Source: Lactobacillus sp. PV012 (GTDB lineage Bacteria > Bacillota > Bacilli > Lactobacillales > Lactobacillaceae). Taken from it: a stretch of DNA of 64,000 bases. The stretch spans positions 682,001 to 746,000 of the forward strand of contig NZ_CP041983.1 in the NCBI RefSeq assembly GCF_014522325.1, written 5' to 3'. Each line of letters starts with the position of its first letter. The stretch's first letter is position 1. Position numbers and translations under genes: made by a program. The notes below the pieces were generated by a model. The model was given only the letters and a program-made list of their open reading frames with translations, had not been told where the DNA came from and searched no databases. Of the stretch, positions 6,644 through 14,183 are shown in pieces.

Positions 6644-8911
6644 TTATTTGTTTTTCATAATTGGTTGGTAGATTAAGTCAATGAGAATAGCTGCAATTAA
6701 GGCAATTACAATGGTAATGCCGAGGTTTACTAGAGTGATTTTCGTCATTGCTAGACCAAAGAGTGCCAAGATAAAGGTTAATAACACATCAATGATTTGC
6801 ACAACTCCAACCATCTTAGAGGGATGAGATTGCCAGAAAAACTTTTTAGTTCTAGTAATTAAAACAATTAGCATCGCACTTAAAACTAGGTAAACATAAA
6901 CCATGGTGGAAACAGTGCCAGCTGTGTAATGATGCGCGACTAAGTACCAAACAAAACTAAAGCCAATAACTGTCCAGCCGGCAGCAAGTGAAAAAGCAAT
7001 TTTGGCAAGTTTTGCCATATTCCAGCTTTCCGGTTTATAAGTAATATAGGTGTTATCAGTCCCAATCATCATTGTAACCATGTTGTTCATGATCGTGTAA
7101 ATAACCATGGCGTTTAAGGCCATTGGAATATAATCGAAGAATAAGAAGCCAAAAGTTAAAAGCATGGTCAATTCAGCAGTACGAGAAAGCTTGGTAAGAG
7201 ACCAAGTAGTCATTCTTTGGTAAACACGGTGTCCAGCATCGAGGATTTTCACAATTGGTGTTAAGCCATCGTCTAAAAGCACCATTTTACCACTTTTTTT
7301 AGCAACATCAGCTGCATTTGAAACAGCAATCCCGACTTCGGCTTGTTTTAATGCAGGTGCATCATTAACTCCATCACCGGTCATACCAACGATGTAGCCA
7401 TCTTGTTGGAGCGTTTTTACTACGCGTAACTTGTCTTCAGGTAAAACATCGGCAATTCCTGCTAAGTCTTTAATATCAGTATCTTTATTAAAATCCTGAA
7501 TTGAGATGACTTTTCCTTGAAGACCAACTTGTTTAGCAACAGCGGCGGCAGTTTTTTGGTTGTCACCAGTAAGCATAATTGGTTGAATACCGCGTCGCTT
7601 TAACTCTTTAAGGGCGCTAGCGGAATCTTCACGCACTTTATCTTGCAAAATGAAAATACCTGCTAATTTGTCATCAATTAAAACTGCTACTGAGCGACCA
7701 GCTTCAAAGTTAATATTTTTGACTTTTTCATCGGCGCTAGGGTCAATCTTAGAAAGTTGTTTAAATGATCCAAGTTTGATATTTTTACCATCAACTTCGG
7801 CCATGGAATAACCTGTATTTGAAGTAAAAGGTACAAATTTGCTTGGAACTGCAGCAGTAATGTTTTCTTGAGCAAGGTAATCATCGATTGCTTGATCGAT
7901 AATACTTGGGCTACGTTTATCTGTAGCAGCACCAGCGAGGGATAAGACTTCCTTGCTTGGAAGAGTAGAGACGTTATCCCAACTAGCAACTGCAGTTTTA
8001 TTTTCAGTGATCGTACCCGTTTTATCAAGTAAAAGAACATTTAAATTGGCTGCGTCTTGAATACCAGTTAAATCAGATGTCAAAACTCCCTCATGACTCA
8101 AACGAGTTGCTTCAAATGAGTTTGAAAGGGCAAAAGTAGATGGCATTGCTACCGGAATTGAGGCAATAAACATCATTGCTAAGAACGGTAACATGTCAAT
8201 AACATTTTTGCCACGAATTAAAGCAGCGATAATTAAAATTAAGGTTAAAACACCATCTAATAAGCAAAGATAGTAGATAATCTTAGTAAGTAATTGTTGC
8301 AAGTGTCCAGGAGCAGCTGATTGGTTAATTAAATTGATAGTTTTTCCTGAACGAGAATTGCTACCGGTTGCAGTGACATAAGCTTGTGCATCCCCGCTAA
8401 CAACTGTAGTGCCCGCATAGGCAGTCTCACCGACATTTTTGGTGATTTCTTTAGATTCACCAGTAATTGAACTTTCGTCTACAGCAATTTGTCCTTGAGC
8501 AATCTTGACGTCAGCTGCTAAAACATCCCCACGTTTTAAACTAATTAAGTCGCCAACAACCAAGTATTTGGAGTTAATCTTAATCCATTTTCCGCTTCTT
8601 TTAACGGCAACAGTAGGTGTGAGTTCATGGGAAATGGTATTTAAAACTTTGCGAGACTTTTTCTTTTGAGTAGCCCCATTAAATGCTGCAAAAAGCAACA
8701 TTAATAATACAAAGAGTGACTGAATCCATTTTCCTAAAAAACATTCTAATAATAAAGCAGCTTCTAAAATCCAAGCAGAGAGGTTCCATAGTTTACCCAT
8801 AAATTCTTTTATAAAATTAAATTCAGGTTCTGGAACTTCATTAAGCCCATCTTTTTTTAAACGGACTTGAGCTTGGGCATCTGTTAAGCCTTGAAGCTCT
8901 TTTTCTTCCAT
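6644..8911 (-). CDS. Plasma-membrane-type H+-ATPase (P3A-like P-type ATPase)
   Basis: A 755-residue cation pump. It has a short N-terminal cytosolic part and membrane helices near 45-80 and 210-265. The actuator motif TGES is at 150-153 and the phosphorylation motif DKTGT at 296-300 (Asp 296). The hinge TGDGVNDAPALK follows, then six C-terminal helices. There is no metal-binding HMA domain and no CPx motif. The M4 sequence is IPVAMP, as in proton-pumping P3A enzymes, so ATP-driven H+ export for pH homeostasis is the best reading; Mg2+ or Ca2+ transport cannot be excluded. An acggaggt site lies 4 to 5 bases before the ATG. It is probably monocistronic. Confidence 0.88.
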   Translation of the reverse strand: MEEKELQGLTDAQAQVRLKKDGLNEVPEPEFNFIKEFMGKLWNLSAWILEAALLLECFLGKWIQSLFVLLMLLFAAFNGATQKKKSRKVLNTISHELTPTVAVKRSGKWIKINSKYLVVGDLISLKRGDVLAADVKIAQGQIAVDESSITGESKEITKNVGETAYAGTTVVSGDAQAYVTATGSNSRSGKTINLINQSAAPGHLQQLLTKIIYYLCLLDGVLTLILIIAALIRGKNVIDMLPFLAMMFIASIPVAMPSTFALSNSFEATRLSHEGVLTSDLTGIQDAANLNVLLLDKTGTITENKTAVASWDNVSTLPSKEVLSLAGAATDKRSPSIIDQAIDDYLAQENITAAVPSKFVPFTSNTGYSMAEVDGKNIKLGSFKQLSKIDPSADEKVKNINFEAGRSVAVLIDDKLAGIFILQDKVREDSASALKELKRRGIQPIMLTGDNQKTAAAVAKQVGLQGKVISIQDFNKDTDIKDLAGIADVLPEDKLRVVKTLQQDGYIVGMTGDGVNDAPALKQAEVGIAVSNAADVAKKSGKMVLLDDGLTPIVKILDAGHRVYQRMTTWSLTKLSRTAELTMLLTFGFLFFDYIPMALNAMVIYTIMNNMVTMMIGTDNTYITYKPESWNMAKLAKIAFSLAAGWTVIGFSFVWYLVAHHYTAGTVSTMVYVYLVLSAMLIVLITRTKKFFWQSHPSKMVGVVQIIDVLLTFILALFGLAMTKITLVNLGITIVIALIAAILIDLIYQPIMKNK

Positions 8912-9025
8912 AAAATACCTCCGTTAATTTCTTTCCGCTATCAAGTTTAGCGCATTTTTTTATAGGAAAAAAGATAATCTAAAGAGTTAGCAGAAAATAT
9001 TAATAATTTTTTGGTAAAATAATAG

Positions 9026-9056
9026 GTAGTTCTTCACGTAAGTTGGAGGTGATCCC
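9026..9056 (+). repeat. Solitary decayed CRISPR repeat
   Basis: The sequence gtagttcttcacgtaagt followed by tggaggtgatccc matches the repeat at 57318-57346 with a few substitutions and small insertions. No second repeat lies 61 bp away on either side. Confidence 0.6.
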
Positions 9057-9100
9057 AGCTTTTTGTTGACTTTTACACCTCCCTATTTTTCTTACTTTTA

Positions 9101-9218
9101 AATTACTCTACAATACAAGAGATATTTTTTTATTGATTTTTTGCATAGAAAAAGGCACATAATTCAATGAAATATGTGCCTAGCCTTATTAAAAGTGATC
9201 GGATTTGAACCGATGTCT
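9101..9218 (-). repeat. ~120-bp repeat, inverted relative to 57486-57607
   Basis: Read on the minus strand it runs: T-arm-like tcggttcaaatccga, a hairpin with arms aggcacata and tatgtgcct, a T-run, ctatgcaaaaaa, and then ctcttgta and gtagagtaatt. The plus-strand copy at 57486-57607 shows the same blocks in the same order with a few differences. In both places a CRISPR repeat lies at the gtagagtaatt end: immediately at 57.6 kb, and after about 45 bp here. Confidence 0.8.
9153..9181 (-). terminator. Hairpin terminator downstream of the tRNA-like sequence
   Basis: Minus-strand arms aggcacatatttc and gaattatgtgcct form a strong stem followed by tttttct. It is placed to end leftward transcription of the tRNA-like sequence. 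Confidence 0.65.
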
Positions 9219-9287
9219 TGACTAACCTGTATATGTCCGCAATTTAAGAATAAGTGTAAATTATCCCACTCTATTGGATCACTTTCT
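9187..9287 (-). tRNA. tRNA-like sequence, anticodon not assignable (probably degenerate)
   Basis: On the minus strand gaaagtg near the 5' end can pair with cactttt at the 3' end. A perfect T-arm lies next to it (atcgg ttcaaat ccgat), and a short D-arm-like stem atcc/ggat follows the acceptor. The middle does not give a normal 7-base anticodon loop: attta/taaat closes a 10-base loop containing ttat. The whole is about 95 nt. It may be a decayed class II tRNA or a tRNA remnant carried by a mobile element. A related 3' half without its 5' half is at 57489-57511. Confidence 0.35.
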
Positions 9288-9424
9288 AGATACAGTGCCC
9301 TGTTTTCCCTCATAAACTACTACTTTTATTGTTTTTTATTTTTCCACAATTTTGATACTTTGTCAACAACTGCTTTTTCTTTCAACGACAGGGCTCGTGT
9401 TCCTTTTTCATCATGAAAATAACC

Positions 9425-9452
9425 GCGTTCTCCACGCAAGTGAAGGTGATAT
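9425..9452 (+). repeat. Solitary decayed CRISPR repeat
   Basis: The sequence cgttctccacgcaagt followed by gaaggtgat differs from the 57.3-kb repeat core by two substitutions in the hairpin region. No partner repeat is seen at a 61-bp spacing. Confidence 0.55.
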
Positions 9453-9524
9453 CGCATTGTCATGGATTACAGTAAACAGCCAAAGGAATAAAATAAATTA
9501 TCTGTCGGCTAAATACGTTAGGAG

Positions 9525-9758
9525 GTATATTATAAGAAATATAAGTGCAAGGACCGCAAAGGTACAGACCAAAGCACTTACAAAAAAGGACAAAAAAAGA
9601 AGCTAGACAAGTGGAACGCCAAAAATAAGGATAAAGCCGCAGTTTATCGGTACAGGTCAAGCGCTAAAAAATTCATAAAAGAGTTAGCAAGCCAAAAAGA
9701 TATAAAAGACTTAGAAGACTTGATAAAGCAAAGGAAGAAAAAGTTACAAGAAAGCTAG
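9525..9758 (+). pseudogene. Decayed relative of the small basic protein at 2073-2261
   Basis: This frame reads YKCKDRKGTDQSTYKKGQ, then KKLDKWNAKNKDKAAVYRYRS, AKKFIKELASQKDIKDLEDL and IKQRKKKLQES before its stop. The second half aligns with the protein at 2073-2261 (KKWDQKNKEKKSYIVKRSTT, FILKLATQEDLENIKKYISE). A taggagg site is present at 9519-9525, but no ATG, GTG or TTG follows in this frame, so the start codon seems lost. It lies next to a solitary CRISPR repeat and before a strong terminator. Confidence 0.55.
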
Positions 9759-9764
9759 AAAGTT

Positions 9765-9807
9765 AAAGACTTAGTAAGTGCAAAAAGTATTTACTAAGTC
9801 TTTTTTA
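9765..9807 (+). terminator. Rho-independent terminator
   Basis: The arms aaagacttagtaa and ttactaagtcttt are perfectly complementary and followed by a T-run, just after the pseudogene stop. Confidence 0.8.
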
Positions 9808-9836
9808 TTTGAGCGTGTTTAAGAGTACATGTTCTT

Positions 9837-10061
9837 ATGATGATTAAATTATCTGCCATCTGGTTAGTTATAATGATAGTAGTTTTTATTAGAGACCTTT
9901 ATAAAAAAGACCCAAATAAGAATTTGAACCCAGAATTAGGAATTGTTCCATTCTATGACTCGTTAAGTTTTAACAAAGTAAAAATTAAACCTACCAATCT
10001 TATTTCTTATCCACTGATTAAGTTATTGTTGTATAGTCATAGTAAAGCCTTTAATTTTTAA
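9837..10061 (+). CDS. Possible small membrane-anchored protein, unknown
   Basis: A 74-residue frame beginning MMIKLSAIWLVIMIVVFIRD, with one hydrophobic helix (about residues 5-18) and a mainly polar rest. No convincing ribosome-binding site precedes either ATG (9837 or 9840). Coding is suggested only by the membrane-helix pattern and the gap between a terminator and the next gene. It could be chance. Confidence 0.3.
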   Translation: MMIKLSAIWLVIMIVVFIRDLYKKDPNKNLNPELGIVPFYDSLSFNKVKIKPTNLISYPLIKLLLYSHSKAFNF

Positions 10062-10119
10062 GCTGGATATTAAAGGTGCTATACTGAAGATAGAAATAGT
10101 AAATATTGGAGGTATTGAA

Positions 10120-10488
10120 ATGAGAACTACTAAACTAGTTGTCGGAATTCTACAAATCGTAATTGCTGTTTTTATTACATTTCAGGCTTGTATAGTAGGG
10201 ATTGGGAAAATTTCCGGAAATAGCATCACTCATCTTAGCGGTGGAAGTGCTGGGTTGTTATGTGCTATTTTATATTTGGCAACAGGAATTGTTTATATTT
10301 GTACTCATAATAAGAAAAAAATGGCTGGAGATATAGCTTGTTTAATAATGATGCTAATAGCTTGGTTTGTTTCAATTGTGAACGCAAGTACTTTCAGTGA
10401 TTTGGCTCTTTGGGGATGGTTAGCATTTATTATTGGAATTGGATTCTTTGTTTGGCATTTAATTTTGAATAGAAGAGAAATTAATTAA
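10120..10488 (+). CDS. Small four-helix membrane protein, unknown
   Basis: A 122-residue protein with four hydrophobic segments (about residues 5-27, 42-62, 72-90 and 94-115) and the motifs YLATGIVYI and LALWGWLAFIIGIGFFVWH. It starts 6 bases after a tggaggt site. A clear paralogue lies on the other strand at 54113-54478 with the same motifs (FLATGIVYIA, LAIWGWLALIIGVGFFVWH), so this is a small family in this genome. No function is recognised. It is monocistronic, with a terminator at 10555-10602. Confidence 0.8.
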   Translation: MRTTKLVVGILQIVIAVFITFQACIVGIGKISGNSITHLSGGSAGLLCAILYLATGIVYICTHNKKKMAGDIACLIMMLIAWFVSIVNASTFSDLALWGWLAFIIGIGFFVWHLILNRREIN

Positions 10489-10554
10489 ATCATCAAAGTT
10501 TAGTTTGTAATGAAGTTTGGTAAGGGCCAAAAGCATTTTATTATAAAAAGTGAA

Positions 10555-10602
10555 GAACCCCATAATTGTTAGAAAGAGAGCTAATGATTATGGGGCTTTT
10601 TA
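10555..10602 (+). terminator. Terminator downstream of the small membrane protein gene
   Basis: The arms ccccataat and attatgggg are perfectly complementary around a 20-base loop and followed by cttttt. Confidence 0.7.
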
Positions 10603-10820
10603 CAGAAACGTTGAGGATCCCATTAAAAATAAAAGATCCATGTATCAAGAAACAGGGCTTCCACTTTAAGGAGAGAAGTGCTCAAAATTAAGATTTCGAT
10701 TTTGATTATCCCCATAGTTAGAAGGGCGATTCGTTGTTAAGATGCGTTTAGGTTAAATTCCACAACTAATCAAAAAAGACCGTACACTATGTGTAAAGTC
10801 TTTAAGTAAACGCCTATTCA

Positions 10821-10829
10821 TGCTATAAT
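10821..10829 (+). promoter_or_regulatory. Extended -10 promoter
   Basis: tgctataat is a TGn plus perfect TATAAT box with a poor -35 (tttaag, 17 bp upstream). It would start transcription near 10836. Confidence 0.5.
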
Positions 10830-10835
10830 TACTTT

Positions 10836-11006
10836 TGCAATAAGAATTATACAAATCCTTAAGGCTGGTAACAAATAGACTTAAAAGCGCCGAATTTTGG
10901 TGTATTGGTAGTACACCCCAGTCAAGCGCTTAACAAAAAGGTTTTTATTTTTTACTACCTCTTTGGTTAATTACTTGGTGTGTGCTTTACTGCATACACT
11001 TTTTTA
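10836..11006 (+). ncRNA. Putative structured small RNA, about 170 nt
   Basis: Between an extended -10 promoter and an intrinsic terminator there is no reading frame but strong nested pairing. The pair aagcgc (10885-10890) / gcgctt (10926-10931) encloses ggtgta (10899-10904) / tacacc (10912-10917). Next, ttaac and ggttaa close a longer hairpin. The terminator has arms gtgtgtgc (10978-10985) and gcatacac (10992-10999), then six Ts. It does not look like tmRNA, SRP RNA or RNase P RNA, and the ends do not pair as in 6S RNA. Identity is unknown. Confidence 0.5.
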
Positions 11007-11185
11007 TTTTATCAATAATTTTGGTATAAATTATACAGTTTTTGTATCTTGAGTAGTTAAGGATAATTAGCAAGATATAGTAAAATGGAAGTTAATTTAC
11101 CTCAACCCCTAAGGAGCAATTTACAGTGTGAAGCCGACGTAAATCTATAGTGTTTCAGTATTTACAGGGATGCGCATAAAAGAAA
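11007..11185. other. Non-coding stretch between the small RNA and the tRNA-Ser terminator
   Basis: No gene or clear signal is seen. AT-rich sequence only. Confidence 0.4.
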
Positions 11186-11211
11186 AACCCTAGAAAAATT
11201 CTAGAGTTGTT
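11186..11211 (-). terminator. Terminator of tRNA-Ser
   Basis: Minus-strand arms aactctaga and tctagggtt pair with one mismatch and are followed by Ts. It lies about 40 bp after the tRNA. Confidence 0.65.
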
Positions 11212-11248
11212 GTTTAGTTAAATTAGTTATCTAAGTTAAAGACTAAAA

Positions 11249-11336
11249 AGGAGAGTACAGGATTTGAACCTGCGCGCCGATATAAATCGGTTCGCCGGAT
11301 TTCGAGTCCGGTGCATTACCACTCTGCCAACTCTCC
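11249..11336 (-). tRNA. tRNA-Ser (anticodon CGA)
   Basis: The acceptor stem ggagagt/actctcc is perfect. The anticodon arm ccgga-ctcgaaa-tccgg carries anticodon CGA (11302-11304 on the opposite strand), reading UCG. A long variable arm (gaaccgattt...atcggcgc) identifies a class II tRNA, and the T-arm is caggttcgaatcctg. CCA is not encoded. A promoter is at 11348-11377 and a terminator at 11186-11211. Confidence 0.97.
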
Positions 11337-11347
11337 GCAACATTAAA

Positions 11348-11377
11348 AGTATATCATAGAATATTTAATCTTATCAA
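11348..11377 (-). promoter_or_regulatory. Promoter of tRNA-Ser
   Basis: On the minus strand a -35 ttgata (11372-11377) and a -10 tatact (11348-11353) are 18 bp apart, ending 11 bp upstream of the tRNA. Confidence 0.65.
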
Positions 11378-11491
11378 ACTTAATTAAATGGTAAAAGGAA
11401 ACATGTTACACTTTTTTAGCATTTCCTTAACTAAATCCTTACCTTTTTCTTTTAGAATTAATGTATTAATAATAGAAATAAGGTATAGAAG

Positions 11492-11581
11492 ATGAAATTA
11501 AAGCCTCTCCAAATAGATATTAAGGAGTTAACAAAACTTCTTGAAAGTAATATACCTGTAAAAAAGGAACAAAAAAAGTAA
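11492..11581 (+). CDS. Possible 29-residue peptide, unknown
   Basis: A short frame MKLKPLQIDIKELTKLLESN followed by IPVKKEQKK, with an aagg site 9 bases upstream. It is charged with one amphipathic helix. No family is recognised; it could be a remnant of a longer gene or chance. The rest of 11378-11662 shows no other gene. Confidence 0.3.
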   Translation: MKLKPLQIDIKELTKLLESNIPVKKEQKK

Positions 11582-11662
11582 TTTATATCAATTAAATTGC
11601 TACCCGTTATTTAATTATGCTGTTAAAATTAAACTATTGGTAGTATTAATTGAGGTAAAGCT

Positions 11663-12244
11663 GTGAAATTTTTTTGTCCAATAGAGGTAATTAGTACTGG
11701 ATTAGTACTAGCTCTTTTAATTTTTACTATAAGAAATTCTCGTTTATTTAATTTTTATGATCATTGGGTTCACCATAAATTAGTTCGTCATAGTGATACT
11801 AAGCTTTGGCAAATTATCACTTTTTTGAATGAACCAAAATTAATAGTCATTTGGGACTTAATTTTAGCAGGGACATTGTTTGCTACTCATCATCCCTATA
11901 GTGGAAGTTGGGTAGTTTTAACTTTGGCTTTTACAGATTTGTTGGGAATTTTACTTAAAAATTCTCTTAAAAGAAAGCGTCCAGTCGCACCCCAAGAAGT
12001 TAGAAAGGGATATAGTTTTCCTAGTGGACATGTGCTAAGTGTCACAATCATGGGATTAATGCTTTGGCGCATTTTTGGAAAAAAGGGTGGGCTAATTCTT
12101 TTCGTCGCAATTATGAGCGTCTGGGTATTGGTTGCTTTATCACGCTTGAATACGAGGGCGCATTATCCTTCTGATATTATTGGAGCAACGACATTAGGAA
12201 TTTTTTGTTTTACAATTGCACAACAATTTTTAACTCTGGTTTAA
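11663..12244 (+). CDS. PAP2-family membrane phosphatase
   Basis: A 193-residue multi-span membrane protein carrying the three lipid phosphatase motifs: KNSLKRKRPVAP (K-x6-RP), YSFPSGHVLS (PSGH) and SRLNTRAHYPSDIIG (SR-x5-H-x3-D). Enzymes of this type dephosphorylate membrane lipid phosphates such as undecaprenyl diphosphate or phosphatidylglycerol phosphate; the substrate cannot be told from sequence. It starts after a ttgaggt site and ends in its own terminator. Confidence 0.88.
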   Translation: MKFFCPIEVISTGLVLALLIFTIRNSRLFNFYDHWVHHKLVRHSDTKLWQIITFLNEPKLIVIWDLILAGTLFATHHPYSGSWVVLTLAFTDLLGILLKNSLKRKRPVAPQEVRKGYSFPSGHVLSVTIMGLMLWRIFGKKGGLILFVAIMSVWVLVALSRLNTRAHYPSDIIGATTLGIFCFTIAQQFLTLV

Positions 12245-12260
12245 GGACCAGAGTTTTTTT
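12232..12260 (+). terminator. Terminator of the PAP2 gene
   Basis: The arms aactctggt and accagagtt are perfect, followed by Ts. It overlaps the gene's last codons. Confidence 0.8.
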
Positions 12261-12405
12261 GTGAAAATTATTTCTTGAATATAAGTTTACAACATCACAA
12301 AGTTGCATTAAAATAATCCATGTAGGCAAAGGGCAAAAAGCCCAAAAGCACGACGAATTATAATCATTTATTTTTCGCCACATATTCTAAGGAGGATTTT
12401 GACTA

Positions 12406-13692
12406 ATGCTCAAATCAGTTATTGAAAATATTCACGCACTTGAAATCTTTGACTCACGTGGTAACCCAACTGTTGAAGTTTTTGTTACTCTTTCAAATGG
12501 GGTCGTAGGTAAGGCTGAAGTTCCATCAGGTGCTTCAACTGGTGAAAACGAAGCTGTTGAATTGCGTGACGGTGGTGAACGTCTTGGCGGTAAGGGAGTT
12601 ATGACCGCTGTAAACAATGTTAATACTGAAATTAACGATGCTTTAAAGGGCTTGGATCCACACGACCAACCAAACATCGATGCAACTATGATTGCTTTAG
12701 ATGGTACTCCAAACAAGGGTCGTTTAGGTGCTAATGCTATTTTAGGTGTATCTATGGCTACTGCTGCTGCAGCTGCTAAAGATAACCACCAACCTTTATA
12801 CCGCTACTTAGGTGGTACTGATCTTGAAATGCCACAAACTTTCCACAACGTTATTAATGGTGGGGAACACGCAGACAACGGTATTGACTTACAAGAATTC
12901 ATGATTACTCCAGTTAAGAAGACTTCATTCCGTGATGGTTTCGAAAAGATTGTTAACGTATACCACACTTTGAAGAAAGTTCTTGAAGATATGGGTTACG
13001 AAACTGGTTTAGGTGATGAAGGTGGTTTCGCACCTAACATGAAGAACTCAGAAGAAGCTTTGAAAGCTTTACATGAATCAATTATTAAAGCTGGTTACAA
13101 GCCAGGTGAAGATATTGCTATTGCATGTGACTGTGCTGCTTCATACTTCTACAACAAGGAAGATGGCAAGTACCACTTGGAAGGTAAAGTTTTAACTGAT
13201 GAAGAATTAAGTGACTACTACGACAAGTTACTTAAGGAATTCCCAGAATTAATTTCTATGGAAGACCCATTTGATGAAAACGATGTTGAAGGAATGGTTA
13301 AGTTTACTCAAAGCCACAAAGATCGTGTACAAATTGTTTTAGATGACTTCATTTGTACTAATCCTAAGCTTTTAAACAAGGCTATTCACGAAGGTGCTGG
13401 TAATGCTTCATTAATTAAGTTGAACCAAATTGGTACTGTTACTGAAACTTTAGAAACTATTCGTCTCTCACGTAAGAATGGTTACAACACTATGATTTCT
13501 CACCGTTCAGGTGAAACTGGTGATACTTTCATCGCTGACTTCTCAGTTGCTGTAAATGGTGGTCAATTGAAGACTGGTGCTCCAGCACGTTCAGAACGTG
13601 TTGAAAAGTACAACCGTTTACTTGAAATTGAAGAACAACTTGGTAAAGGTGAACGTTTAGCCTTCTTCCCAGATAACGTTGACTTAGACTAA
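12406..13692 (+). CDS. eno: Enolase
   Basis: A 428-residue glycolytic enzyme converting 2-phosphoglycerate to phosphoenolpyruvate. Signature stretches are SRGNPTVEVFVTLSNG, PSGASTG near residue 40, the Mg2+ ligands around SMEDPFDE, and the catalytic Lys of LIKLNQIGTVTET and SHRSGETGDTFIAD. An aaggagg site precedes the ATG by 8 bases. Codon choice is strongly biased (gaa, ggt, aac, aag), as expected for a very highly expressed gene and unlike the accessory genes around 1-10 kb. Monocistronic, with a strong terminator. Confidence 0.98.
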   Translation: MLKSVIENIHALEIFDSRGNPTVEVFVTLSNGVVGKAEVPSGASTGENEAVELRDGGERLGGKGVMTAVNNVNTEINDALKGLDPHDQPNIDATMIALDGTPNKGRLGANAILGVSMATAAAAAKDNHQPLYRYLGGTDLEMPQTFHNVINGGEHADNGIDLQEFMITPVKKTSFRDGFEKIVNVYHTLKKVLEDMGYETGLGDEGGFAPNMKNSEEALKALHESIIKAGYKPGEDIAIACDCAASYFYNKEDGKYHLEGKVLTDEELSDYYDKLLKEFPELISMEDPFDENDVEGMVKFTQSHKDRVQIVLDDFICTNPKLLNKAIHEGAGNASLIKLNQIGTVTETLETIRLSRKNGYNTMISHRSGETGDTFIADFSVAVNGGQLKTGAPARSERVEKYNRLLEIEEQLGKGERLAFFPDNVDLD

Positions 13693-13716
13693 TTTTAGCT
13701 AAGTAAATAAATTAAA

Positions 13717-13750
13717 GATCGATACGGCAAGAGCTGTATCGATTTTTTTA
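13717..13750 (+). terminator. Terminator of eno
   Basis: The arms atcgatac and gtatcgat are extended by gc pairs around a short loop and followed by seven Ts. Confidence 0.85.
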
Positions 13751-13822
13751 TAAGAAAGATTTGAAAACCTTTTCATATTATTATAGAATAATCCATATAC
13801 TCATTTTTGAAAGAAGAATATT

Positions 13823-14107
13823 ATGGAAAATAATGAAAATAGTAATAAAGAAACCTTATTTATTAGCATATTAGGTAAAGTAGCTTCAATTATTGCAATT
13901 TTGATGTATGTTTCTTACATCCCTCAAATTATGAATAATTTACATGGACAATATGGTAGTCCAGTTCAGCCATTGGTAGCTGCTATTAACTGTACTTTAT
14001 GGTCAATCTATGCCTTAAAAAAGAGACAAAAAGATTGGCCGGTTTTCTGGGCTAATGCACCTGGAATTATCTTTGGTTTACTCACTTTTATTACCAGTTT
14101 ACATTAA
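13823..14107 (+). CDS. SemiSWEET-type small sugar transporter
   Basis: A 94-residue protein with three membrane helices, the size of bacterial SemiSWEET half-transporters that dimerise to carry sugars. The first helix holds YVSYIPQI with the typical Pro-Gln, and the second holds PLVAAINCTLWSIYALKK with the substrate-pocket Asn and Trp. The third ends WANAPGIIFGLLTFI. A gaaagaag site precedes the ATG. The sugar cannot be predicted. Confidence 0.82.
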   Translation: MENNENSNKETLFISILGKVASIIAILMYVSYIPQIMNNLHGQYGSPVQPLVAAINCTLWSIYALKKRQKDWPVFWANAPGIIFGLLTFITSLH

Positions 14108-14183
14108 GTCTCTCCTAGGCGAGTTTAAAAAAATCTGCTATACTAAGAACATTATAGTTTTGAAGTAGAAAGGATTATTACAT

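Larger units (their letters stand above)
10492..10835. other. Non-coding stretch before a putative small RNA
   Basis: No gene is seen. It contains the terminator at 10555-10602 and unannotatable sequence up to an extended -10 promoter at 10821-10829. Confidence 0.5.

Noticed and set aside
9352..9606. 84-codon plus-strand frame starting MILCQQLLFL
   Set aside because: It runs through a decayed CRISPR repeat and ends in a poor-complexity Lys/Thr stretch. A different frame of the same DNA shows homology to the protein at 2073-2261. No ribosome-binding site.
12432..12716. Minus-strand frame opposite eno
   Set aside because: Antisense shadow of strongly codon-biased enolase sequence.
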